Source: Nitrospirota bacterium
Lineage (GTDB): Bacteria; Nitrospirota; Nitrospiria; Nitrospirales; NS-4
Assembly: GCA_005877855.1 (NCBI GenBank)
Contig: VBOF01000095.1
Coordinates: forward strand, 1 to 9,913
Length of the DNA: 9,913 nt
Direction of reading: 5' to 3'
The notes beneath the pieces were generated by a model. It saw nothing but the letters and a program-made list of their open reading frames with translations, searched no databases and was not told the DNA's origin. Of the stretch, positions 1 to 6,472 are shown piece after piece; position 1 is the first letter of the stretch, and every line of letters begins with the position of its first letter. The position numbers and the translations under genes were made by a program.

Positions 1-630
1 CACGCTGATCAATACCGTCGCCAGGAGGCCCAGGTGAAGACGCGCCTGCCGCTCCACGTGTACGGTGCGCGGTCCGATGACGATCCCGTGCGTGAGGAAA
101 TAGAGGGCCCCTGCTCCGACGGTGGTGAACAGCAACAAGCCGACCAGCCATTCCTGGAGGTACGTCAGGAACGGCAATGTGAAGCCGTAGAACCCCAGGT
201 CCTTGCCGAAGATCGGGTCGGTCTGGCCGAAAGGGACGGCCTGGCGGAACAGGAGGTAGTCCTCCCAGTGGGTCGCCCCGCCGAGGGCGGCGATCAAGGC
301 TAGAACCGCAGCCCCGCCGCCGACGGTGCGGCCCAGGTGGCTCCGGAGCGGCTCCGCAAAGCGCAGCAGCACAAGGGTGTCCACCGTGCCCCAGTAGCGG
401 GTCGGCTGGTGCCGTCCGGCCAGGTACGCGTTGGCGAAGAACACGAGGAAGAAGACCGCGCCAAACAGCCCGCCGACCACTGCCTGAGTCAACAAGATGG
501 TCGTGAAAACGGACTGGTAGCCGACCTCGCCAAACCAGAGCCAGTCCACGTAGAGCGCGAGGGAATTACTGAGCGAGAGGAGCAGGGCGACCAGGAGGAA
601 AAAGAGGAGGAGCAGTCGTGCGGGGCTCAC
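1..630 (-). CDS. UPF0182 family membrane protein, N-terminal part (cut by window edge)
   Basis: This is the first 210 codons of a gene that continues beyond base 1, read on the minus strand from a GTG at 630-628. No in-frame stop occurs. Residues 5-24 and about 43-66 are strongly hydrophobic, with further membrane segments near 103-118 and 160-180. The stretches DWLWFGEVGYQSVF (29-42) and DPIFGKDLGFYGFTLPF (138-154) are hallmark sequences of the UPF0182/COG1615 family, large (usually around 900 residues) inner-membrane proteins with several N-terminal helices and a long extracytoplasmic part. Function is unknown. The GTG overlaps the TGA of the upstream DUF4124 gene by 4 bp (GTGA), which decides the start and suggests translational coupling; no clear Shine-Dalgarno sequence precedes it. 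The family assignment is firm; the function is not. Confidence 0.88.
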   Translation of the reverse strand, partial: MSPARLLLLFFLLVALLLSLSNSLALYVDWLWFGEVGYQSVFTTILLTQAVVGGLFGAVFFLVFFANAYLAGRHQPTRYWGTVDTLVLLRFAEPLRSHLGRTVGGGAAVLALIAALGGATHWEDYLLFRQAVPFGQTDPIFGKDLGFYGFTLPFLTYLQEWLVGLLLFTTVGAGALYFLTHGIVIGPRTVHVERQARLHLGLLATVLISV

Positions 631-1178
631 TGGGAAAGGGCGTCAGGGGACACGCCTGCCCGGCGGGCCTCGTCGGGGATGGCGGTGTTGATTTCGTATT
701 CCTTGTTGCGGATCCGTTGATCCAGTTCGCTGATTTTGGACGTCGCTTTCGCTTCGGTATCGGAATCGAGAGGACGCGACTGTTGGTTGCGGCGGAAGAG
801 GAGATTGTCGTACTCCTCCTGGGCCTTTTGACGTTTCGACCGCAGCTCTTCCAGGTCGGCGCGCGCCGCAGTCATGCGTTGTCGCCAGACAGCGTAGGAG
901 TCGCCCTGGTCGGTCGGTGCAGACGGCATCGTGTTGTTCCGACCAGGAGGCGTGGGAACCCTTTGAAACGTCTTCGTTGACTCTTTGGTTTCTTCCACGC
1001 GTTTCGCGGACTTCCGATACTGCGGAGGCACCTTCTCCAGGCTGTCTGTGAATCCCACGTTGCCGTCTTTGTCCGTCCATTGGTACGTTTCGGCGGACGC
1101 GGGATTGTGCAGGAGCAGCACCAGGCAGGCAGCGAGCGCCAGCGCGCTGGTCAAGAGTCTGCTGTAGCGAAGATTCAT
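627..1178 (-). CDS. DUF4124 domain-containing exported coiled-coil protein
   Basis: This gene encodes 183 residues. A hydrophobic leader (residues 8-23) is followed by a signal-peptidase I-like site after ASA at 27-29, so the protein is probably periplasmic. Immediately after the cut is TYQWTDKDGNVGFTDS (31-46), the diagnostic core of DUF4124, a small domain found at the N-terminus of many secreted bacterial proteins of unknown role. Residues about 98-165 are rich in Glu, Arg, Lys, Gln and Leu and look like a two-part coiled coil. A LAAC at 15-18 resembles a lipobox but lies mid-helix, so I do not call it a lipoprotein. The start is the ATG at 1178, five bases after a TAGAAT -10 box, which suggests a leaderless mRNA. 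The stop overlaps the start of the UPF0182 gene. Confidence 0.82.
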   Translation of the reverse strand: MNLRYSRLLTSALALAACLVLLLHNPASAETYQWTDKDGNVGFTDSLEKVPPQYRKSAKRVEETKESTKTFQRVPTPPGRNNTMPSAPTDQGDSYAVWRQRMTAARADLEELRSKRQKAQEEYDNLLFRRNQQSRPLDSDTEAKATSKISELDQRIRNKEYEINTAIPDEARRAGVSPDALSQ

Positions 1179-1183
1179 GGGGT

Positions 1184-1213
1184 ATTCTAGCCTTGCATTT
1201 GGGGTGAAAACAA
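1184..1213 (-). promoter_or_regulatory. Candidate sigma70-type promoter for the DUF4124-UPF0182 pair
   Basis: On the minus strand, a TTGTTT -35 (1213-1208) is separated by 18 bp from a TAGAAT -10 (1189-1184). Five bases then lead to the ATG at 1178. Transcription would start at or near the start codon, giving a leaderless message. The -10 is good and the -35 is weak. This is prediction by inspection only. Confidence 0.45.
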
Positions 1214-1230
1214 GCTAACTAAGGTGAAGG

Positions 1231-1617
1231 ATGAGCGACGAATCGCTGCCGATCAAGATCACGGTGGGAGGTGTGACCTTACATGCCGAGCTCAAGCCGA
1301 CCCGGACGGCCAAAGCCATCTATGATCTCCTGCCCATCGAGACGGATCTGCATAGCTGGGGCGAGGAGTTCTATTTCAAGATCCCGTTCATCAAGGATCA
1401 CCGGGAGACGGCCACGGTGAAGGTGGCCGTGGGGGACATCGCGTACTGGGGCCAGGGCGGGGCCGTGGCGATCTTCTTCGGGCGTACGCCGGTCAGCACC
1501 GGGCCGGACCCAGCGCCTGCCGACCGGGTGAACCTGATCGGCACGGTGAAGGGCGACGCCACCGTGTTGCGGACCGTCATGAACGCGACCAAGATCAAAA
1601 TGGAGAAGGCGCCGTGA
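1231..1617 (+). CDS. Cyclophilin-like fold protein (TM1367/DUF369-like)
   Basis: This is a 128-residue soluble protein without a signal peptide. WGEEFYFKIP (43-52) and GDIAYWGQGGAVAIFFGRTP (68-87) match the signature of the small cyclophilin-like beta-barrel family represented by TM1367 (DUF369/Cyclophil_like). These share the cyclophilin fold but lack the residues of peptidyl-prolyl isomerases, and no activity is established. The length suits the family. The ATG at 1231 follows an AAGGTGAAGG purine run (1221-1230), a usable ribosome binding site. The last codons overlap the GTG of the next gene by 4 bp, so it heads a coupled run with the two DUF507 genes. The family call rests on remembered motifs; its link to DUF507 or TldD/E is inferred only from position. 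Confidence 0.8.
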   Translation: MSDESLPIKITVGGVTLHAELKPTRTAKAIYDLLPIETDLHSWGEEFYFKIPFIKDHRETATVKVAVGDIAYWGQGGAVAIFFGRTPVSTGPDPAPADRVNLIGTVKGDATVLRTVMNATKIKMEKAP

Positions 1618-1895
1618 AATTCTCCCCAGAGCGCGTGGCAACCCTGGCCGGCCAGATGGTTGCAAAGCTCGTGTCCGACGGGCTGATCGAGCCGGTCGCG
1701 GATCGCCGTGTCCTGACCGTGTCGCTAGAGCGGGTGATCGTCGACGAGCTGAGCGTCGAGGACCGCATCAATGCGGACGCCAAGGAGTTGATGCGCAAGT
1801 ATGAATCCGAGATCGCGCGGGGCCAGATGAACGAACAGCAGCTCTTTCAGATGATCAAGAAGCAGCTCGTGAAGGAGAAGGGAGTCGTCCTCTGA
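1614..1895 (+). CDS. DUF507 family protein (first, divergent copy)
   Basis: This gene encodes 93 residues, highly charged and predicted mainly helical, with no signal peptide or membrane segment. It belongs with DUF507 by length, by the N-terminal pattern (MKFSPERVATLAGQMVAKL) and by the run of helices ending in a Lys-rich tail. It is less canonical than the next gene: the usual RRRLxSYSR...EGSPEWE region is replaced by RKYESEIARGQMNEQQLFQM at 61-80. DUF507 proteins occur in Nitrospirota, Aquificota and some deltaproteobacterial lineages and have no known function. The GTG start overlaps the upstream TGA (GTGA), and its own TGA shares one base with the ATG of the second copy (TGATG), so the three genes are almost certainly co-translated. 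Confidence 0.8.
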   Translation: MKFSPERVATLAGQMVAKLVSDGLIEPVADRRVLTVSLERVIVDELSVEDRINADAKELMRKYESEIARGQMNEQQLFQMIKKQLVKEKGVVL

Positions 1896-2173
1896 TGGTC
1901 CTGAGTGACGAGAAGGCGACGCACCTCTCGCACCTGATCCTGAACCACTTCAAGAACCCCGCCAACGCGCGGCTCAAGGTGGAGGAGGTGGCGGTCCTGC
2001 GCGAGATCAAGCGCTTCCTGGCCGCCGAATTGAAAGTTGATGCCGAGGTGGACGTTCTCGTCCGCCGGCGTTTGGCCTCCTATTCCCGTCCGCTGGCGGA
2101 GGGCTCACCCGAATGGGAAACGCTGTACCGCAAGACCTTCGAAGAGGAGATGCGCAAACGGAAAAAGCTGTAA
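1895..2173 (+). CDS. DUF507 family protein (second, canonical copy)
   Basis: This gene encodes 92 residues and is a textbook DUF507 protein: VLREIKRFLAAEL (34-46), then DVLVRRRLASYSR (54-66), EGSPEWETLYRK (70-81) and a basic EEEMRKRKKL end. No membrane segment or signal is seen. Together with the preceding gene it forms a tandem pair of similar size and helix layout, most simply explained by duplication and divergence; a heterodimer is an attractive but untested idea. The start ATG at 1895 overlaps the previous stop. The stop is 20 bp before tldD, which has its own ribosome binding site. Molecular function is unknown for the family. Confidence 0.88.
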   Translation: MVLSDEKATHLSHLILNHFKNPANARLKVEEVAVLREIKRFLAAELKVDAEVDVLVRRRLASYSRPLAEGSPEWETLYRKTFEEEMRKRKKL

Positions 2174-2193
2174 GCCGAACCGAAAGGAACCCA

Positions 2194-3550
2194 ATGGCTG
2201 AGTCCAAACAGTCTGAAAAGTTCTACCTGGAGCGGTTCGGGGTGACCGACCGCGAGCTCCTGGCCGCGATGGGGCGGGTTAAGGTCCGGGACGTGGACTA
2301 CGCGGACCTCTATTTTGAGCACACCGTGGACGAATCCATTTCGATGGAGGAGAGCCTGGTCAAGCGCGCCTCGAAGAGCATCTCCCAGGGTGTGGGGGTG
2401 CGGGCGACGGCCGGTGAGAAGACCGGCTATGCCTACTCCGATGAAATCACGTTGAGACAGTTGGAGCAGGCCGCCGACACGGCCCGCTACATCGCTCGCT
2501 CGCCGGCGGGCGCTGCCTCCGTGCCGGCGATCCGGGTCGGGAAACCTGCCCAGGACCTCTACCCGGTGGCCGTGCCGGCTACGGAAGTGGCGACTCCGGA
2601 GAAGGTCGCGCTCCTGGAGCGGATCGATGAGGTCGCGCGCGCGTATGATCCGCGGATCAAGAACGTGATGGCCTCCTTTACGACGGAGTACAAGACTGTC
2701 CTGATCGCCAATGCGGAAGGGGAGTTGGTCGGGGATGTGCAGCCCCTGTCCCGGCTACAAGTCGCCTGCAGAGCGCTACGCGAAAGAGGCGGCCCGCCAG
2801 GCCGTGCTGAACCTGAGAGCGGTGGACGCGCCGGCCGGGCCGATGACGGTGGTGCTCGGCTCGGGCTGGCCGGGTATCCTGCTCCATGAGGCGATCGGCC
2901 ACGGGCTGGAGGCGGATTTCAACCGTAAGAAGACCTCCGCCTTCACGGACCGCATCGGCCAGGTGGTCGCCTCCAAGCTCTGCACCATCGTGGACGACGG
3001 CACGCTGCCGTTCCGCCGGGGCTCGCTGAACGTGGATGACGAGGGGACGCCGACAAGCCGGACGGTGTTGATCGAGAAGGGAATCCTGAAAGGCTACATG
3101 ACGGACAAGCTCAACGCGCGACTCATGGGAATCCCGCTGACCGGCAACGGGCGGCGGGAAAGCTTTCAGTGCATCCCGATGCCGCGCATGACCAACACCT
3201 TCATGCTGCCAGGCGAGTCCACGCCCGAGGAGATCATCCGCTCGGTCAAGCGCGGGCTCTACGCGGTGTATTTCGGCGGCGGGCAGGTGGACATCACCAA
3301 CGGCAAGTTCGTCTTCTCCGCCAGCGAGGCGTACCTCATCGAGGACGGCAAGGTCACGACGCCGGTGAAGGGCGCGACGCTGATCGGCAGCGGGCCGGAG
3401 ATCCTCAAGAAAGTGTCGCTGGTGGGCCATGATCTGGGGTTGGACGAAGGCATCGGGACCTGCGGCAAGGACGGACAGTCCGTGCCGGTCGGCGTGGGCT
3501 TGCCGACGATCCGGGTGGATGAGATCACCGTCGGAGGCACGCAGGCGTAA
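2194..3550 (+). pseudogene. tldD: TldD metalloprotease subunit, interrupted by an internal deletion/frameshift
   Basis: TldD is the zinc-bearing half of the TldD/TldE protease, which trims unfolded or modified peptides in the cytoplasm (microcin B17 maturation and CcdA turnover in E. coli). The first frame runs from ATG 2194, after an AAAGGA ribosome binding site at 2183-2188, to a stop at 2889. It is TldD-like up to about 2750 (ADLYFEHTVDES, VLIANAEGELVGDVQPLSRL). The sequence then continues in another frame (open 2711-3550) as YKSPAERYAKEAARQAVLNL. HEAIGH at 2885-2902 is the HExxxH zinc motif, and GTCGKDGQSVPVGVG near the end carries the conserved Cys region. Joining the halves gives about 450 residues against about 480 usually. 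The missing part is the segment with the GGGGR motif. All C-terminal motifs look well kept, so the lesion is recent or an assembly error. As written, no full-length TldD can be made. Confidence 0.88.
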
Positions 3551-3562
3551 GGCTACCTTTCG

Positions 3563-3616
3563 TGTCATTCTGAGCGAAGCGAAGAATCTAGGCCCTTCAC
3601 TCCGTTCAGGGTGACA
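3563..3616. repeat. Dispersed intergenic palindromic repeat (TGTCATTCTGAGCGAAG type)
   Basis: This 54-bp imperfect inverted repeat lies between tldD and pmbA. The left arm TGTCATTCTGAGCGAAGCGA and the right arm ending TCCGTTCAGGGTGACA match over 22 positions with five transition differences; about 10 bases lie between the arms. As plus-strand RNA most differences become G-U pairs, so a stable hairpin is expected. The left arm is the well-known intergenic repeat seen in many phyla, whose spurious translations read HPERSEG and LRMT. It has no U-tract, so it is not a clear terminator. It may stabilise or attenuate the tldD-pmbA message, but that is inference. Confidence 0.75.
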
Positions 3617-3637
3617 GATGGGAAACGTGGAAAGTTT

Positions 3638-4978
3638 ATGCGGATTGATCAAAACTTAATGGACGAGCTGCTCGCCAAGGCAAAGCGGAAGGGCGCAATC
3701 GCGGCGGACGTCGTGGCCGTCGAAGGGGACTCCGCCTCGGTGCAAGTGCGCCTGTCAGCCGTGGACAAGCTCTCGAAGGCGCGGGAGAAGCGCCTGGGTC
3801 TTCGGGTCTATTTCGGGCAGCGCTCGGCGGGAGCCTCCACATCGGACCTCTCACCGGCGTCGCTGGATGAGCTGGTCGAAACGACGTGCGCCTTGGCCCA
3901 GGCGGTCGTGGAAGATCCTTACGCGGGTCTGCCCGATCCCGCCGCTCTGGCGAAGGAATGGCCGGATCTCGACCTCTATGACCGTGAGACCGTGCCGATG
4001 GATCGGATGATCGAGCTGGCCACGCGCACCGAGAAGGCGGCGCTGGCGGTCGACCCGCGACTGTCGAACTCTGAGGGAGCCGAGGTTAGCACCTTTGGGG
4101 GGCGGACCGTGTTCGCCAACAGCCACGGTTTCTACGGGGACTACCAGGGCTCGAGTTTCTCGTGCGCCGTGGCGCCGATTGCTGTGCAGGACGGGTTGAT
4201 GCAGCGCGATTACTGGTACACCGTCGGCCGGAAGTTGAGCCGGCTGGATTCGCCGGAGGCCGTCGGGCAGGAGGCCGGCCGGCGGACCGTCCGCCGCTTG
4301 GGCGCGCGCAAGATCGCGACCTGCCGCGTGCCGGTGGTCTTCGATCCGGAGATCGCCGGAAGTTTCCTGGGCAACCTCTGTAGTGCGGTGAACGGCTACG
4401 CCATTTACAAGGGCGCCTCCTACCTCGTCGGGCGGCTGGGGGAACGCATCGCCCCTGACACGGTCACGGTGTACGACGACGGCCGGATGCCGGCCGGCCT
4501 GGGCTCCAAGCCGTTCGATGGTGAGGGGCTGCCGACTCGGAAGACCGCCATCGTGGAGCGGGGCATCCTGAAGAACTACCTGCTCGACACCTACGCGGCC
4601 CGCAAGCTGGGGCTGGTCTCGACCGGCAACGCGGCTCGCAGCGTCGGTGAGGCGTCCTCGGCCGGCGCGACCAACTTCTACCTGGCGCCCGGCATGGCCG
4701 CGCCCGAGGCGATCGTCCGCTCGGTCACGCGCGGGCTCTACGTCACAGAGTTGATCGGGTTCGGGATCAACATGGTGAACGGCGACTATTCCCGCGGCGC
4801 GGTCGGCTTCTGGATCGAGAACGGCGAACTGGCCTATCCCGTCGAGGAGATCACGATCGCGGGCAACCTGAAAGACATGTGGAGGGGCGTCGAAGAGATC
4901 GGCAACGATCTCGTGTTTCGCGGGCGCATCGCCAGCCCGACGGTGAAGATCGCCGAGATGACGGTGGCGGGAGAGTGA
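3638..4978 (+). CDS. pmbA: TldE/PmbA, partner subunit of the TldD/TldE protease
   Basis: This gene encodes 446 residues from the ATG at 3638, close to the usual length of about 450. An in-frame GTG at 3611 lies inside the intergenic repeat and is not the likely start. Family motifs appear in order: ASTSDLSP (about 68), NSEGAEVSTFGGRTVFANSHGF, MQRDYWYTVGRKLS, KPFDGEGLPTRKT, YAARKLGLVSTGNA, DYSRGAVGFWIENGE and ITIAGNLKDMW near the end. The HExxxH zinc motif of TldD is absent, as expected for the TldE subunit, which shapes the substrate channel. It follows tldD by 87 bp and precedes the VIT gene by 4 bp. The reading frame is intact although its obligate partner upstream is broken, which argues that the tldD lesion is very recent or artefactual. 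Confidence 0.93.
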   Translation: MRIDQNLMDELLAKAKRKGAIAADVVAVEGDSASVQVRLSAVDKLSKAREKRLGLRVYFGQRSAGASTSDLSPASLDELVETTCALAQAVVEDPYAGLPDPAALAKEWPDLDLYDRETVPMDRMIELATRTEKAALAVDPRLSNSEGAEVSTFGGRTVFANSHGFYGDYQGSSFSCAVAPIAVQDGLMQRDYWYTVGRKLSRLDSPEAVGQEAGRRTVRRLGARKIATCRVPVVFDPEIAGSFLGNLCSAVNGYAIYKGASYLVGRLGERIAPDTVTVYDDGRMPAGLGSKPFDGEGLPTRKTAIVERGILKNYLLDTYAARKLGLVSTGNAARSVGEASSAGATNFYLAPGMAAPEAIVRSVTRGLYVTELIGFGINMVNGDYSRGAVGFWIENGELAYPVEEITIAGNLKDMWRGVEEIGNDLVFRGRIASPTVKIAEMTVAGE

Positions 4979-4982
4979 CGCG

Positions 4983-5643
4983 GTGCCCTCGTCGCCGCAC
5001 CTGCTCACGGCCCTCCATTCCGAAGACTGGCACACCCCGAAGGGCCGGTTTATCCGAGAGGTCATGTTCGGGGTGAACGACGGCGTGGTCTCGACGATCG
5101 GCTTTGTCGCCGGAGCGACGGGGGCGCTCATGCAGACGCGCGTGGTCCTGTTGGCTGGGGTTGCGGCCGTCGTGGCCGGCGCGCTTGCCATGGGAGCTGG
5201 AGCGCAAAGAGATCCGAGACATCCTCTCCAAGCTGGGGTTTCTGAAGGACGAAGTCGAGATGATCGTGAACCGCGTCACGTCGGACAAGGACCTGTGGGT
5301 GCGGTTCATGATGCGGGAAGAGCTGGGCATCTTGGAGGAGTCCTTCGATAACCCGGTGACGGTCGGCTTGCTGATGGCGGGAGCCTACGTCGTGGGCGGG
5401 ATCGCGCCGCTGTTACCGTATGTAGTCATGGAAGACGTCCTGATGGCCCTCAAGGTGGCAGTGGCCGTCTCGCTCGTGGCGCTCTTCATCGTCGGCGTCG
5501 GCAAGACGGTGCTGACGAGGCAGCCATGGCTGAAAAGCGGGATGGAAGTGATGTTGCTGGGCTCGCTGGCAGCCGGGGTCGGGTTCGGGATCGGCAAGCT
5601 CGTCGCCATGGTCTGGCCCGAGGTGGGCGCCGTCGGCGTGTAA
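4983..5643 (+). pseudogene. VIT1/CCC1 family iron/manganese transporter, interrupted by an internal deletion/frameshift
   Basis: VIT1/CCC1 (DUF125) proteins are five-helix membrane transporters that move Fe2+ or Mn2+. The first frame starts at GTG 4983, four bases after the pmbA stop. It gives RFIREVMFGVNDGVVSTIGF (helix 1) and VVLLAGVAAVVAGALAMGAG (helix 2), then leaves the family at about 5200. Downstream family sequence is in another frame to the TAA at 5641-5643: ELERKEIRDILSKLGF, MMREELGILEESFDNPVTVG, then helices 3-5 ending GMEVMLLGSLAAGVGFGIGK. About 25-30 residues at the start of the cytoplasmic metal-binding region between helices 2 and 3 are missing. The junction GGAGCTGGAGCG (about 5194-5205) reads as family sequence in both frames (GAGA and ELER). 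The combined product would be about 220 residues. It is either a recent pseudogene or an assembly collapse. Confidence 0.82.
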
Positions 5644-5650
5644 GCGTGGA

Positions 5651-5660
5651 AAGGGGAGGT
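5651..5660 (+). promoter_or_regulatory. Strong ribosome binding site of chlorite dismutase
   Basis: AAGGGGAGGT contains GGAGG at 5655-5659, six bases before the ATG at 5666. It is the strongest Shine-Dalgarno sequence in the window and sits in the 22-bp gap after the VIT gene, so the dismutase can be translated independently of the broken reading frame upstream. It also fixes the start codon. Confidence 0.75.
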
Positions 5661-5665
5661 GAGCC

Positions 5666-6463
5666 ATGCGTAGCAAAGCTGTCCTCATAGGTGTGGCGAT
5701 CGGGCTGCTTCCGTGGGCGTGGACGGCGTTCGCGCAGGCGGCGGTGGATCGGGAGAAGCTGCTGAAGGACCCCGGCGTGTACGGGACGTTTGCGGTGTTT
5801 AAGGTGGAGGGGGACTGGTGGAAGCTCGACAAATCGGCGCGGGGCGCGGCGGCGGCGGAAGTGAACGCCGTCTTCCAGAAACATGCCGAGAATGTCGCCA
5901 CCGACACCTATTTATTGAGAGGCCTCTCAGACAGGGCCGATTTCTTTGTGCGCGTGCATTCCACCGAGATGCTGCACAACCAGAACTTCCTCGTGGACCT
6001 GATGGGGACGACGCTCGGCAAGTATCTGCAGAATACCCAGACCTTCAACGGGATCACCAAGCCGCTCAACTATGTGCCCGGATTTTCGGAGGACTTGCAG
6101 AAGGTGGTGAAATCCACCGCCCCTGACCCGGGGCCCAAGCCCTATGTGATCGTCGTGCCCATCCGCAAGGACGCGGAATGGTGGAACATGTCACAGGATG
6201 GCCGCAGCGCGATGATGAAGGAGCATACCGAAGCCACGGTGTCGTACCTCAAGACGGTCAAGCGCAAGCTCTACCACGCGAGCGGGCTCGGCGACCTTGA
6301 CTTCATCACGTACTTCGAGACGGCGAAGCTGGACGACTTCAACAATCTGGTCATCGGGCTTGAGCGAGTCAGGGAGAACCGCCACAACAAGCGGTTCGGG
6401 AACCCGACGCTCCTCGGCACGATCCGCCCCCTGGATGAGATCCTGGAGATCCTGGCGCGTTAG
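5666..6463 (+). CDS. cld: Chlorite dismutase (chlorite O2-lyase), periplasmic, Nitrospira type
   Basis: This haem b enzyme converts chlorite to chloride and O2, one of few biological O-O bond-forming reactions. The gene encodes 265 residues, a long-form (clade I-like) enzyme. Residues 1-25 form a signal peptide (hydrophobic core 5-20, AQA near the cut); the mature start VDREKLL resembles the N. defluvii mature protein. Using that enzyme's numbering, the haem pocket is complete: proximal His160 is H187 (KEHT), the catalytic distal Arg173 is R200 (VKRKLYH), Lys141/Trp145/Trp146 are K168/W172/W173 (KDAEWW) and Glu210 is E237. The spacing between these residues is conserved. Further family motifs are YLLRGLSDRADF, LDFITYFETAKL and GTIRPLDEILE. 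It lies 22 bp after a VIT-type transporter gene and faces a minus-strand gene 9 bp away. In nitrite oxidisers it is usually viewed as protection against chlorite formed by nitrite oxidoreductase acting on chlorate. Confidence 0.95.
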   Translation: MRSKAVLIGVAIGLLPWAWTAFAQAAVDREKLLKDPGVYGTFAVFKVEGDWWKLDKSARGAAAAEVNAVFQKHAENVATDTYLLRGLSDRADFFVRVHSTEMLHNQNFLVDLMGTTLGKYLQNTQTFNGITKPLNYVPGFSEDLQKVVKSTAPDPGPKPYVIVVPIRKDAEWWNMSQDGRSAMMKEHTEATVSYLKTVKRKLYHASGLGDLDFITYFETAKLDDFNNLVIGLERVRENRHNKRFGNPTLLGTIRPLDEILEILAR

Positions 6464-6472
6464 GACTGGCCT

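Noticed and set aside
34..720. Plus-strand open frames across the left end
   Set aside because: The minus strand encodes a convincing UPF0182 protein through this region; the plus-strand products are charged, low-complexity shadows.
1125..1136. Lipobox-like LAAC in the DUF4124 protein
   Set aside because: The Cys is in the middle of the hydrophobic core, with another five hydrophobic residues following; a signal peptidase I cut after ASA at residues 27-29 fits better.
2711..2889. Programmed ribosomal frameshift in tldD
   Set aside because: There is no slippery heptamer or evident pseudoknot at the junction, and a frameshift alone would not restore the roughly 30 missing residues with the glycine-rich motif.
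3611..3637. GTG at 3611 as the pmbA start
   Set aside because: It lies inside the right arm of the repeat; the nine added residues are not family-like and the ATG at 3638 gives the normal N-terminus.
2678..3652. 324-codon minus-strand open frame opposite the second half of tldD
   Set aside because: Its N-terminus is a translation of the intergenic repeat (HPERSEG) and the rest is antisense to conserved TldD motifs; it is a shadow frame.
3851..5191. Long (446-codon) open frame on the minus strand opposite pmbA
   Set aside because: It lies antisense to a clear pmbA gene, is dominated by Arg, Pro, Ala and His as GC-rich shadow frames are, and shows no recognisable domain.
1231..6463. RiPP biosynthesis or toxin-antitoxin system built around TldD/TldE
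   Set aside because: No precursor peptide, cyclodehydratase, radical SAM enzyme, toxin or antitoxin is seen; TldD/TldE occurs widely without such partners.
6464..6472. Bidirectional terminator between cld and the convergent gene
   Set aside because: The 9-bp gap and its flanks show no hairpin with a T-tract on either strand.
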